This document shows positions 43,921 through 53,198 of a DNA stretch of 64,000 nucleotides, piece by piece. Location of the stretch: NCBI RefSeq assembly GCF_012395255.1, contig NZ_JAAZQD010000001.1:496001-560000 (forward strand). Reading direction: 5' to 3'. The DNA is from Oleiagrimonas citrea (GTDB taxonomy: Bacteria > Pseudomonadota > Gammaproteobacteria > Xanthomonadales > Rhodanobacteraceae). The notes under the pieces were generated by a model. The model was not told where the DNA came from. It ran no database searches and saw only the letters and a list, made by a program, of their open reading frames with translations. The stretch's first letter is position 1, and each line of letters opens with the position of its first letter. The position numbers and the translations under genes were made by a program.

Positions 43921-45363
43921 ATGCATCGCGCCCTGCTCTCGCTGGCTCTGGCCGGCGTGCTCGTCACCCCCGTCGCGCTGGCCGCAAACGGCCCGGACAT
44001 CACGCTCTACCGCAGCAACGACAATAACCTCTTCCAGGCCGGGCAGAACGCTGTCAACAGCGGGTACGCCGTCGTCCGCGAACAACGCAACATCGGCTAC
44101 GCCAAGGGCACGCAGGATCTTGCCATCGGCAATCTGCCCAGCTACATCGAGCCGGAAGCCGTCACTCTGAGCTTCGGTTCCGGCCACGTGAAAGTGCTGT
44201 CCCAGCGCCTGCTGCTCGCGCAGGGCCACAACGGTGCGCTGATCGGCCAGATCGGCAAGCGTGTCACCGTGATCGGCGACAACGGACAAACCCTGGTGCA
44301 GGGGCAACTGGAAAGCGTCGGCGAGGATGGAAGCCTGGTCATCGGCGGCGATGTGTTCGGCCCGACCGTGGTCCGGCAGTACAGCGCGGTCAAACTGCTC
44401 AACGGCGAGATCGGCGGCGGCTCGCGCCTGATCGTGCGCACCCAGGCCGACGACGATGGTCACAGCGACGCCGTGCTGACCTACCCCACTCACGGCCTCG
44501 GCTGGCGCGCCGCCTACACCGCGACCCTGCAGTCCGGCAACAGCTGCCGCATGCGCCTGCGTGCGCAGGCCAGCATCGCCAACCGCAGCGGACGCGACTG
44601 GGACGATGCCGACATCAAGCTGATCGCCGGCCAGCCGAACATCGGAAACAACCGCTATATCGGACCACGCCCGGCCATGATGAGTGCCCGCGCCAAGGAA
44701 GCACCCATGCCGCAGCAGGGCACGCTGGACGCCTACCGTACCTTCACGCTTCCCGGCGCTGTCGATTTGCCCGACAACAGCGTCACCCTGACACCGCTCT
44801 ACGCGCCCCGCATGATCGATTGCAAGCGCACCTGGACGTTCGAGAACGGCAATGCCTGGACGCCTTCGCGACCGATGACCAACCCCTCGATAGGCGCGGG
44901 CACCACCGAGGGAAGTATTCTCAGCGTGCTGCAATTCCAGGCACCCGACACCCTCCCCGAAGGGCACATGCGCGTCCTGACCGCCGACAAAGACGGCGCT
45001 CTGGAATTCATCGGCGAAGGCACCGTGGCCGACACGCCCAAGCACGCGCAGGTACGCCTGACACTCGGCTCGGCGTTCGATCTGCGCGCGAAGCGCGAGC
45101 GCACCTCGTTCGAGTATTCGAAGTCCCAGCGACGCATCGACGAAAGCTTCCACGTCACCCTGACCAACACCGGCGACCACGCCCGCACCATCAGCGTGAT
45201 CGAGCATCCCAACCGCTGGACACAATGGACGCTGACCTCGTCGAGCGAGAAGCCCGCACGGCAGACGCCGGACACGCTCGAATTCCGCATCGACGTGCCC
45301 GCCAACGGCACCGCGACACTGGACTACGCCGTGCGCTACCAGTGGACATCGGCGGACGACTGA
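43921..45363 (+). CDS. DUF4139-domain exported protein
   Basis: A 480-residue protein with a signal peptide (cleavage near PVALA). It has a beta-rich region and a DUF4139 domain (GWRAAYTATLQ, RSGRDWDDADIKLIAGQPN). The family has no known function; related DUF4139 proteins occur in the periplasm. GGAGG precedes the ATG. It stands 31 bases before an enoyl-CoA isomerase gene and may be cotranscribed with it. Confidence 0.85.
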   Translation: MHRALLSLALAGVLVTPVALAANGPDITLYRSNDNNLFQAGQNAVNSGYAVVREQRNIGYAKGTQDLAIGNLPSYIEPEAVTLSFGSGHVKVLSQRLLLAQGHNGALIGQIGKRVTVIGDNGQTLVQGQLESVGEDGSLVIGGDVFGPTVVRQYSAVKLLNGEIGGGSRLIVRTQADDDGHSDAVLTYPTHGLGWRAAYTATLQSGNSCRMRLRAQASIANRSGRDWDDADIKLIAGQPNIGNNRYIGPRPAMMSARAKEAPMPQQGTLDAYRTFTLPGAVDLPDNSVTLTPLYAPRMIDCKRTWTFENGNAWTPSRPMTNPSIGAGTTEGSILSVLQFQAPDTLPEGHMRVLTADKDGALEFIGEGTVADTPKHAQVRLTLGSAFDLRAKRERTSFEYSKSQRRIDESFHVTLTNTGDHARTISVIEHPNRWTQWTLTSSSEKPARQTPDTLEFRIDVPANGTATLDYAVRYQWTSADD

Positions 45364-45394
45364 ACGCATCCGCCGGCCCCTTCAGGAGAACGAC

Positions 45395-46150
45395 ATGCTC
45401 GACATCACCACTCGCGAAGGCGTCACCGAACTTCGCCTCAACCGACCGCCCGTGAACGCGCTTGACCCGGCCCTGGTCACGCGCCTGCGGACCGGCATCG
45501 AGGAGGCCGTGGCCGAAGGCGCGCAGGGTCTGCTTCTCACCGGCAACCAGGGCATGTTCTCGGCCGGTCTCGACGTGCCGACCCTGCTGACGCTGGACCG
45601 CGATGGCATGCGTGCGTTCTGGCGTGAATTCTTCGCCCTGTGCGCGACGCTCGCGCGCCTGCCGATTCCGTCGGTCGCGGCGATCTCCGGCCACAGCCCG
45701 GCCGGCGGCGCGGTGCTGGCGCTGTTCTGCGACTACCGCGTGATGGCGCGCGGCCCATTCCGCATCGGCCTCAACGAAGTGCAGGTCGGCCTGACCGTAC
45801 CCGACTGCATCCAGTTGGCGCTTCGCCGCGTGGTCGGCGCCTATCGCGCCGAACGCCTGCTGGTGGCGGGAACCATGCTGACTGCCGAGGAGGCCCTGGC
45901 CTGCGGTTTCGTCGACGAACTGACGCCGGTCGAAGAGGTCACGGTACGCGCACAGCATTGGATGCACGAACTGCTGGCGTTGCCGCAGCAAGCCATGCGC
46001 AGCACCCGCGCCCTGGCCCGCGCCGACCTGGCCGATGCCTTCGCCGACCTCGACGCCCTGCCGGTCGAGGATTTTCTCGACGGCTGGTTCAGCGAGGAAA
46101 CGCAGGGCGTGATGAAGGCGCTGGTCGCACAACTGAAGAGCAAGAAATAA
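45395..46150 (+). CDS. Enoyl-CoA hydratase/isomerase family protein
   Basis: A 251-residue crotonase-fold enzyme. Oxyanion-hole segments are GMFSAGLDV and GHSPAGGAVLALFCDYR. The acidic residue in RIGLNEVQVGL fits delta3,delta2-enoyl-CoA isomerases, which have one catalytic glutamate rather than two. It would move double bonds of unsaturated fatty acids during beta-oxidation. AGGAGA lies before the ATG. Hydratase activity is not excluded. Confidence 0.88.
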   Translation: MLDITTREGVTELRLNRPPVNALDPALVTRLRTGIEEAVAEGAQGLLLTGNQGMFSAGLDVPTLLTLDRDGMRAFWREFFALCATLARLPIPSVAAISGHSPAGGAVLALFCDYRVMARGPFRIGLNEVQVGLTVPDCIQLALRRVVGAYRAERLLVAGTMLTAEEALACGFVDELTPVEEVTVRAQHWMHELLALPQQAMRSTRALARADLADAFADLDALPVEDFLDGWFSEETQGVMKALVAQLKSKK

Positions 46151-46212
46151 GTCGCCGACAGCAAGGGCGGCGGCACATGCCTCGGCCGCCCCGACTACTT
46201 AGATCCGAGGTC

Positions 46213-47061
46213 TCACGCTTCGTCTTTCGCCACCGGCCGCTCGGGATCGCTGACCCAGCCGCTCCACGACGGCGTGTAAAGCCGCGCACCGGACAGACCC
46301 GCGTGCTCCATCGCCAGCAGATTGTGGCAGGCAGTCACGCCGGAGCCGCACATATGCACGACCCGCTCGGGCGACACGCCCTGCAGCAGCTGTTCGAACT
46401 CTGCACGCAGGACCTCGGGAGCGCGAAAACGACCTTCTTCGTCCAGATTGCCAGCGAACGGACGATTGACCGCGCCCGGCACATGCCCGGCAACGCGGTC
46501 GAGCGGCTCGGTCTCACCGCGATAGCGCGGCGCGGCGCGCGCGTCGACCAGGGTCACGCTGCCCGCGTCCAGTGCTTCCCGCAGCGCACGGGTCTCCATG
46601 TATGCCTGCGGATCGAATTGCAGCCGAACCTCGGTCGGCGTCACTTCGACCAGCCCCGTATCCAGCGCGCCACCGGCTTCGCGCCACGCGGCCAGACCGC
46701 CGTCCAGCACCGACGCCGACGCGCCGATGCTGCGCATCATCCACCACAACCTTCCCGCGATCGCGCCACCGGCCGTGTCGTAGGCGACCACGGTCCGCTG
46801 CGACGTCCAGCCCCAGCGTCCCAGCGTGCGCGCAAAGGCGTCCGGATCGGGCAAGGGGTGCCGGCCGAGTCCCTGCGGAATCTTGCCCAGGTCGGAAAGA
46901 TCCTCGTCCAGACTGGCGTAGATCGCGCCGGGAAGATGGCCCTGCAGATAATCGCGCCGCCCCTGCTCCGGATCGGACAGCTCGAAGCGGCAGTCGACGA
47001 TCAGCAGATCCTCGCCGGCACGGTCCATCAGGGTACGGGCATCGATCAACGGTCGGTTCAT
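46213..47061 (-). CDS. sseA: 3-mercaptopyruvate sulfurtransferase
   Basis: A two-domain rhodanese of 282 residues. The active loop in the second domain is CGSGVT (C238-T243), the form used by mercaptopyruvate enzymes rather than thiosulfate rhodanese (CRKGVT). The start overlaps the nudL stop as ATGA. A GC-rich hairpin without a T-run lies in the convergent gap at 46165-46191. Confidence 0.92.
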   Translation of the reverse strand: MNRPLIDARTLMDRAGEDLLIVDCRFELSDPEQGRRDYLQGHLPGAIYASLDEDLSDLGKIPQGLGRHPLPDPDAFARTLGRWGWTSQRTVVAYDTAGGAIAGRLWWMMRSIGASASVLDGGLAAWREAGGALDTGLVEVTPTEVRLQFDPQAYMETRALREALDAGSVTLVDARAAPRYRGETEPLDRVAGHVPGAVNRPFAGNLDEEGRFRAPEVLRAEFEQLLQGVSPERVVHMCGSGVTACHNLLAMEHAGLSGARLYTPSWSGWVSDPERPVAKDEA

Positions 47062-47669
47062 GGCTGGATTCCCATGCGGTCGAGCAGATTGGTCAACATG
47101 GCGGCGGTCGCGCCCCAGATGCGGTGCGGACCGTAGTGGAATTCCGCCATCTCGCGCTGATGTCCGCGGTACTGCATGGTGTAGCGGCGCAGATTCGCGG
47201 GGTCGAGCAGAAATGCCAACGGCACCTCGAATACTTCGTCGACTTCGCCGGGCTCGGGCCGCCAAGGCGGCCGCTGCGCCGAAACCATCGCCACCACCGG
47301 AGTCACGGCAAAGCCGCTGACGGTCTCGAAGCAGTCGAGAAATCCGACCGGCTCGACATGGTGCCGCGGCAAGCCGATTTCTTCCTCGGTCTCGCGCAGC
47401 GCGGCATCGACCACATCCGTGTCGGTATCGTCGACGCGGCCGCCAGGAAAGGCCACCTGGCCCGCGTGACGCGCCAGATGCTGCGTCCGGCGCGTCAGCA
47501 CCACCGTGGGTTCCTCGACATCGAGTATCGGCACCAGCACCGCGGCAGGCGTCAGCGGCGCATCACCGATCAGATCGCGCATCATGGCGTGATTCCAGCC
47601 CGGCAGGCGCGGCGGAGCGGCCAGCGGCAGCAGCGCCTCGCGCCATTCGTTAGTCTGTGTGCGCATCAT
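47058..47669 (-). CDS. nudL: CoA pyrophosphatase, NUDIX family
   Basis: A 203-residue NUDIX hydrolase with the CoA-specific signature LTRRTQHLARHAGQVAFPGG before the NUDIX box (GGRVDD ... LRETEEEIGL). It cuts CoA to 4'-phosphopantetheine and 3',5'-ADP. The box has the longer spacing of this subfamily. The start at 47669 overlaps the DUF1289 stop; 47666 is one codon later. Confidence 0.92.
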   Translation of the reverse strand: MMRTQTNEWREALLPLAAPPRLPGWNHAMMRDLIGDAPLTPAAVLVPILDVEEPTVVLTRRTQHLARHAGQVAFPGGRVDDTDTDVVDAALRETEEEIGLPRHHVEPVGFLDCFETVSGFAVTPVVAMVSAQRPPWRPEPGEVDEVFEVPLAFLLDPANLRRYTMQYRGHQREMAEFHYGPHRIWGATAAMLTNLLDRMGIQP

Positions 47670-47860
47670 GCGGGCCAACGCTTGGGCAACTCCTCGCGCA
47701 TCAGCCGCAGACGTTCGGTCTGGGACATCGTTCCCCAGCGCATGATCTCGTCGACGCTGCGCTTGCAGCCGACGCAGAACCCGGCCTCGTCCAGCCGACA
47801 CACCTTCACGCAGGGGGTCAGCGGTTCACTTTCGTCGAGGCGTCGTGCTTGGGAAACCAT
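47666..47860 (-). CDS. DUF1289-domain protein
   Basis: A 64-residue protein with four cysteines in the DUF1289 pattern TPCVKVCRLDEAGFCVGCKR, followed by MRWGTMSQ and E. The arrangement suggests a metal site. The function is unknown. First gene of the coupled DUF1289-nudL-sseA chain. Confidence 0.9.
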   Translation of the reverse strand: MVSQARRLDESEPLTPCVKVCRLDEAGFCVGCKRSVDEIMRWGTMSQTERLRLMREELPKRWPA

Positions 47861-47904
47861 CCAGACATGCTAGCGCAGTTGCGCATCGCGCAGGTGTGCG
47901 CCGT

Positions 47905-48618
47905 TCACTTCACGCCCAGCAGTTCGATCTCGAACACCAGCACCTCGTTCGGACCGATACGCGGCAGCTGCCCCCGCGCGCCATAGGCCTGATTGGGCGG
48001 AATCCAGACCTTCCATTTGCCGCCCACGCGCATGCGCGGCAGCACATCCTTCCAGCCCGGAAGCATGCGCTTGACCGGAAATGTCACCGGACGGCCGTGC
48101 GCATAGGAGCTGTCGAACTCCATGCCGTCGATAAGCGCGCCGCGGTAGTTGGCGACCACCGTGCTGCCCAGCGACGGATGCGCGCCGTTGCCCTTGCGCA
48201 GAATCTTGTACTGCACGCCCGACGGCAGCGTGACCACCCCGTCTTGCGTGCGATTCTGCGCCATGAAGCGACGGGCTTCGGCCGCGTTGGCCACGGCCTG
48301 CTTGTGGAAACCCTCCTCGGCACGCTTGTGCAGCTGCTGGCCGAGCAGATTCAGCTGCTCGCGCATCTGCGCGGCAGGCACTTTGGGCGCGCGACCGGCA
48401 TACGCGTCGCGCAGCGCGCGCACCAGCGTGTCGATGTCGAACGTGCGCTTGCCCTGGGCCACTCGCGTACCGATCTGATAGCCCACCGCATACGATGCCT
48501 TGGTCCGGTCGAGACCGGCGGCCGGCTTGGACGACTGCGCTTTCTGCGCACCCCCGCCCTGCGCCCACGCCAGAGCCGGCGTGGCGAGCAGTGCAATCAG
48601 GGCAAGACGTGGATTCAT
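47905..48618 (-). CDS. FKBP-type peptidyl-prolyl isomerase, exported
   Basis: A 237-residue protein with a signal peptide (cleavage near LAWAQ). It has an N-terminal dimerisation helix domain of the FkpA/Mip kind (SYAVGYQIGTRV) and a C-terminal FKBP domain (VVANYRGALIDGMEFDSSY ... AYGARG). It is probably a periplasmic folding helper. The start at 48618 gives a clean signal peptide. Confidence 0.92.
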   Translation of the reverse strand: MNPRLALIALLATPALAWAQGGGAQKAQSSKPAAGLDRTKASYAVGYQIGTRVAQGKRTFDIDTLVRALRDAYAGRAPKVPAAQMREQLNLLGQQLHKRAEEGFHKQAVANAAEARRFMAQNRTQDGVVTLPSGVQYKILRKGNGAHPSLGSTVVANYRGALIDGMEFDSSYAHGRPVTFPVKRMLPGWKDVLPRMRVGGKWKVWIPPNQAYGARGQLPRIGPNEVLVFEIELLGVK

Positions 48619-48774
48619 CGATGCATTCGCCTCGGGCGTTTCATTCCGCCCACCATGGTAAGCCATGCGTATCGCCACCCGCATGCGCAGGACAACGACT
48701 CTCTGTTCAGATCACCATGGCGGGCGGATGGTTCCCCACTGGTACCATGCGCCTTTTCTCCACGGAGTCCACCC

Positions 48775-49557
48775 ATGGCCTACCGCAACCTGCTCACCCG
48801 CGACGACGGCGCCGTCCGCACCATCACGGTCAACCGTCCCGACAAGCTCAACGCGCTCAATCTCGACACGCTGAACGAGCTGACCCTGGCCTTCAGCCAG
48901 GCCGCGCACGACAGCAGCATCCGCGCGGTTGTGCTGACTGGCGCCGGCGACAAGGCCTTCGTGGCTGGCGCCGACATCGCCGAGATGAACACCTACACGC
49001 CGACCCAGGCGCTGTCATTCTCCCGCGTCGGCCAGGCCTTGATGCTGACCATCGAACGTCTCGGCAAGCCCGTCATCGCGCGCATTCCCGGCTACGCGCT
49101 GGGCGGCGGCATGGAACTGGCGATGGCCTGCCATCTGCGCATCGCCTCCGCCAAGGCGAAGTTCGGCCAGCCGGAGATCAATCTCGGCCTGATTCCGGGC
49201 TTCGGTGGCACGCAGCGCCTGCTGCGCCTGGCCGGACGCGGCGCGGCGCTGGAACTGTGCCTGACGGGCAAGCAGATCGACGCCGCCCGCGCACATGCCC
49301 TGGGCGTGGTGACCGACGTGGTCGAACCGGAACAACTGGACGACGTCGTGAAGGACCTCGCCGAGCAGCTGGCCGCGAGCGCGCCGCGCGCCGCGGCGGG
49401 CATCCTCGACGCCGTGCTCAGCGGCGGCGAGTGCGCCATCGAACAGGGGCTGGACTACGAAAGCCAGGGCTTCGCGCTGTGCTTCGCCACCGAAGACATG
49501 CGCGAAGGCACCAGCGCCTTCCTGGAACGCCGCAAGCCCGCATTCAAGGGCCGCTGA
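48775..49557 (+). CDS. Enoyl-CoA hydratase
   Basis: A 260-residue crotonase. Oxyanion segments are KAFVAGADIAEM and GYALGGGMELAMACHLRIAS. Both catalytic glutamates are present (GGMELA and FGQPEINLGLIPGFGGTQ), as in true hydratases. It adds water to trans-2-enoyl-CoA. GGAG lies eight bases before the ATG. It ends 27 bases from a convergent methyltransferase gene, with no terminator between. Confidence 0.94.
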   Translation: MAYRNLLTRDDGAVRTITVNRPDKLNALNLDTLNELTLAFSQAAHDSSIRAVVLTGAGDKAFVAGADIAEMNTYTPTQALSFSRVGQALMLTIERLGKPVIARIPGYALGGGMELAMACHLRIASAKAKFGQPEINLGLIPGFGGTQRLLRLAGRGAALELCLTGKQIDAARAHALGVVTDVVEPEQLDDVVKDLAEQLAASAPRAAAGILDAVLSGGECAIEQGLDYESQGFALCFATEDMREGTSAFLERRKPAFKGR

Positions 49558-49584
49558 ACATCACCGACGGCATCGCGCGCCGCG

Positions 49585-50202
49585 TCAGGTTTCCAGGGCA
49601 TCCAACCGGCGCGCGAGCCAAATCGTCAGTCCGCCGCACGAAGTATCTTCGGGGCAATGATCCACCACCTCGAAGCCGTGCTCATGCAGCAGCGCGCGGT
49701 AGGCCTCGGTATCCAGGCTGGCGTGGTACAGCGGCTCGCCACGGAACGTTCCCATCGCCACACCGTGCTCTGTGCCGCTGGTGAACATCAGCGGCGCACC
49801 GGGCGCGGCATGGCGGGCGAACACCGCGAACATGGCGCGCTGATCGTCGTGCGCGAGATGAAAGAAGCTGTTCCAGGCCAGCACGCCATCGAAGCGGCGC
49901 GCGAGATCCAGGCCGCGCATGTCGGCCTGCACCCAGGTCTGCGTCGGCAAGCGCGCTCGGCTCAACGCGACCATCGCCGCGCCATCCACGCCGGTCACGG
50001 CGCGGCCCTGCTCGACCAGATACGCCGCCACCGGCTCGCCGCAACCGCAGCCCAGGTCGAGCACCTCGCCCGACACCGGCACCATCTCCAGGAAGCGATC
50101 CATCCAGCTACGCTCGTCGAAATGCGTGCGCAGACGGTCGCTTTGCCAGGCCGCCGCGTGGCGCTGGTACAGGTCGAGAATGCGGTCGGCGCCCTTATTC
50201 AC
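49585..50202 (-). CDS. Class I SAM-dependent methyltransferase
   Basis: A 205-residue methyltransferase with motif I VLDLGCGCGEP and acidic post-I TGVDGAAM. The target cannot be told. The start is GTG at 50202, 19 bases after the DUF1684 gene, probably the same transcript. Confidence 0.87.
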   Translation of the reverse strand: MNKGADRILDLYQRHAAAWQSDRLRTHFDERSWMDRFLEMVPVSGEVLDLGCGCGEPVAAYLVEQGRAVTGVDGAAMVALSRARLPTQTWVQADMRGLDLARRFDGVLAWNSFFHLAHDDQRAMFAVFARHAAPGAPLMFTSGTEHGVAMGTFRGEPLYHASLDTEAYRALLHEHGFEVVDHCPEDTSCGGLTIWLARRLDALET

Positions 50203-50221
50203 GGCGACGGCGCGCGGCGGC

Positions 50222-51127
50222 TCAGCCCTCGCCGCCCTTGTAGACCTTCTCGCCGGCCGTGACGCGGAAACCGAGCCGGTTCTCCGGCGGCGCCAGCGGA
50301 CAGGTGGCGTACGGCGTGAAGGCGCACGGCGGGTTGTAGGCCTTGTTGAAGTCGATCACGACATGGCCGTCCTTCGGCTTGTCGATGTACAGGAAGCGCG
50401 CCGCGCCGTAGGTCTCCTTGCCGCTGGTGGCGTCGGCGAAGACCAGGAAGTACTGGCTGTCGCCCGGCACTTCGATCACCGGATACAACGTGTAATCGTG
50501 ACCCTGGTAAGTGAATTCGGCCTTGCCCGGCACCGGAAAGGTATCCACCGCGCCGATCTCGTTGCCCATCTTCAGCGTGTGCGGTTTGGTGTACGGCACC
50601 CACTTGGCCACGATGCGCAGCGACGGGTCGACCGGGAAATGATCGATGCCGGCGAAATGCGTGCGCGTGGGCGATTCGCTGTCCTTCACGCGAAGACCCT
50701 TCCGGCCGTTGCGCGCGATCAGGTAGAACTCGGTGGTGCCGAAACGCACGACGGTCGGCTTGTCGTGGCTGTCGTCCAGCAGCGTGGCGCGGCGTTCGTG
50801 CTTGCCGTCGATGGTGGCGTGCGCGTCCGGCGCCAGCTCGATCGTCACCGTGCCGTCCTTGCGCCAGTCCACCGTACCCAGATGCGCAGGCGCCGTATCG
50901 ATGACAATGGCGTTGTCCTTGGCGCTGCCAACTGTATTGGCGCCCTGCTCCAGCCACGGCAGTCCGATCAGGCTGAGCCAGCCGTACGGTGCAGTCAGCC
51001 GCTCCACGCGCTGCGTGCGCCAGTGTTCGATCTGCTGGGTGTAGGACGAGACGTCGGCGGCTTGCACGGTGGCGACTCCGGAAAGAGCGATGAGGAAGAC
51101 AGCGAGAAGCGGGCTGGCGCGAAACAT
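50222..51127 (-). CDS. DUF1684-domain exported protein
   Basis: A 301-residue protein with a signal peptide (cleavage near ATVQA). The DUF1684 pattern is visible in YGWLSLIGLPWLEQG and in a late cysteine-bearing NPPCAFTPYATCPLAPPENRL. The function is unknown. GGAGATC precedes the ATG at 51127. A mutL gene lies 181 bases away on the same strand. Confidence 0.88.
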   Translation of the reverse strand: MFRASPLLAVFLIALSGVATVQAADVSSYTQQIEHWRTQRVERLTAPYGWLSLIGLPWLEQGANTVGSAKDNAIVIDTAPAHLGTVDWRKDGTVTIELAPDAHATIDGKHERRATLLDDSHDKPTVVRFGTTEFYLIARNGRKGLRVKDSESPTRTHFAGIDHFPVDPSLRIVAKWVPYTKPHTLKMGNEIGAVDTFPVPGKAEFTYQGHDYTLYPVIEVPGDSQYFLVFADATSGKETYGAARFLYIDKPKDGHVVIDFNKAYNPPCAFTPYATCPLAPPENRLGFRVTAGEKVYKGGEG

Positions 51128-51308
51128 GGACGATCTCCGAGAACGACTTCCGAAAAATGGACTCCGTCGCAGGGTGCCCGACGGCGCATGGGACGTATAC
51201 GAAATGTACGTCATGAGCTTATTGTCAACATGCCGAAAAGCATTCCCGCCCTCTTTCGTATACACGACGCGATGCCTTTCGCGAAACCCTTGAATGCCGA
51301 CCGCCGAC

Positions 51309-53138
51309 TCAGCGGCCACGGTTGAACAGACGGTCCAGTTCGTGCATGCCGAGCTGCACCCAGGTCGGGCGTCCGTGGTTGCACTGGCCGGAACGCTCGG
51401 TGGCCTCCATGTCGCGCAGCAGCGCGTTCATCTCGGCCACGGTCAGGCGGCGACCGGCGCGCACGGAACCGTGGCAGGCCATGGTCGACAGCAGCTCGTT
51501 CTCCAGCTCTTCCAGACGGCGGGAGCTGCCGTGCTGGGCCAGTTCGCCGAGTACGTCGCGGCTCAGCTGGGCCACGTCCGCACCTTCCAGCAGCGCGGGA
51601 ATGCGGCGCACGGTGATCTGGTTCGGGCCGCTGCGGGAGAGTTCCAGCCCCCAGCCGGCCAGCGCTTCGGCGTGCTCCTCGGCCGCCTCGGCCTCGCGCG
51701 CGGAGACCGCCAACGCCAGCGGCACCAGCAGCATCTGCGTGCGCAGACCGCTACCGCTGCGCGCGTTCTTCATGCGCTCGTAGGTGATGCGCTCGTGCGC
51801 GGCGTGCATATCGACCAGCACCAGCCCGTGCGCGTTCTCGGCCAGCACGAAGATGCTCTTGAGCTGCGCCAGCGCGTAGCCGAGCGGCGGAATGTCCGCC
51901 TCGTCCGCCGACTCCGGCAGACCGCGCTGCGGCGCGTCGCCGACCAGCGCCTGATAGTCGGCCAGCGGCGCATCGCGCACGCCCAGCGACAGACCGGCCT
52001 GACTGCGCCAGACACCGCCATTGTGCGACCCGCCACCACCTCCACCGAACATCGCGGGCGAGGCGGCAGGAGCCGTGCCTTCGGGCGAGGACTGCGTTCC
52101 GGCCAGCGGGGCGACCGGCTGCGAAGTGATACTGCCCGCGCGCGTCTCCGACAGCGCCTCGTGCAGCGTACGGAACAGGAAATCGTGCACCAGCCGCTGC
52201 TCGCGAAAGCGCACCTCGCTCTTGGCCGGATGCACGTTGACGTCGACGCCGGCCGGGTCCAGTTCCAGAAACAGCACGAACGCCGGATGACGGCCGTGGA
52301 ACAGCACGTCCGCATAGGCCTGGCGCACGGCATGCGCGACCACCTTGTCGCGCACCATGCGGCCGTTGACGTAGAAATACTGCTGATCGGCCTGGCTGCG
52401 CGCCGCCGTGGGCAGACCGACCCAGCCGGACAAGCGCATGCCCGCCGCCTGATGATCGATGCGCAGACTGGCCTCGGTGAAGCCCTCGCCCAGCACTTCG
52501 CCCACCCGCGCCAGCGCCGCGCGCTCGTCGTTCGCCGGACGCAGCATGCGCACTTGCCGGCCGTTGTGGCTGAGGCGGAATTCGACGTCCTCGTGCACCA
52601 GCGACAGGGTCTTCAGCAGTTCGTCGATGCGGCCGAACTCGGTACGCTCGGTACGCAGGAACTTGCGACGCGCCGGCACGTTGTAGAACAGGTCTCGCAC
52701 GTCGACGCTGCTGCCCGGCGGATGCGGTGCGGGGCGCGAGTCGCCGATCGCGCCGCCGTCGACCTCGACACGGAACGCGGCTTCGGCGTCGCGCGGCCGC
52801 GAAGTCAGCGTGAAGCGCGACACCGAGGCGATCGAGGCCAGCGCCTCGCCACGGAACCCCATGGTGGCGACGTGCTCGAGATCGTCGAAGCTGCCGATCT
52901 TGCTGGTCGCGTGCGAGGCCACCGCCAGCGGCAGCTGCTCCGGGGCGATGCCGCCGCCGTCGTCGCGCACGCAGATGCGCCGTGCGCCACCGGCCTCGAT
53001 CTCCACTTCGATGCGGCGCGCGCCGGCATCGAGGCTGTTCTCGACCAGCTCCTTGACCACCGATGCCGGCCGCTCGATGACCTCGCCGGCAGCAATCTGG
53101 TTGATGAGTTCGGGTGGAAGCGGACAGATATCGGACAT
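51309..53138 (-). CDS. mutL: DNA mismatch repair protein MutL
   Basis: GHKL ATPase that links MutS to strand cutting. The 609 residues include ATP motifs [17 protein letters not shown] and [12 protein letters not shown], a Gly/Ser-rich linker near 360, and the dimer domain. [12 protein letters not shown] (443-454) matches the DQHA(X)2E(X)4E endonuclease motif, so this MutL probably nicks DNA itself and the cell need not have MutH. The ATG at 53138 gives the standard start. Confidence 0.96.
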   Translation of the reverse strand: MSDICPLPPELINQIAAGEVIERPASVVKELVENSLDAGARRIEVEIEAGGARRICVRDDGGGIAPEQLPLAVASHATSKIGSFDDLEHVATMGFRGEALASIASVSRFTLTSRPRDAEAAFRVEVDGGAIGDSRPAPHPPGSSVDVRDLFYNVPARRKFLRTERTEFGRIDELLKTLSLVHEDVEFRLSHNGRQVRMLRPANDERAALARVGEVLGEGFTEASLRIDHQAAGMRLSGWVGLPTAARSQADQQYFYVNGRMVRDKVVAHAVRQAYADVLFHGRHPAFVLFLELDPAGVDVNVHPAKSEVRFREQRLVHDFLFRTLHEALSETRAGSITSQPVAPLAGTQSSPEGTAPAASPAMFGGGGGGSHNGGVWRSQAGLSLGVRDAPLADYQALVGDAPQRGLPESADEADIPPLGYALAQLKSIFVLAENAHGLVLVDMHAAHERITYERMKNARSGSGLRTQMLLVPLALAVSAREAEAAEEHAEALAGWGLELSRSGPNQITVRRIPALLEGADVAQLSRDVLGELAQHGSSRRLEELENELLSTMACHGSVRAGRRLTVAEMNALLRDMEATERSGQCNHGRPTWVQLGMHELDRLFNRGR

Positions 53139-53198
53139 GACGGACTCGCGGCTACGAGTCGCCAAGGATACCAGCGCGAACTCCGTGACCGGCGGGGA

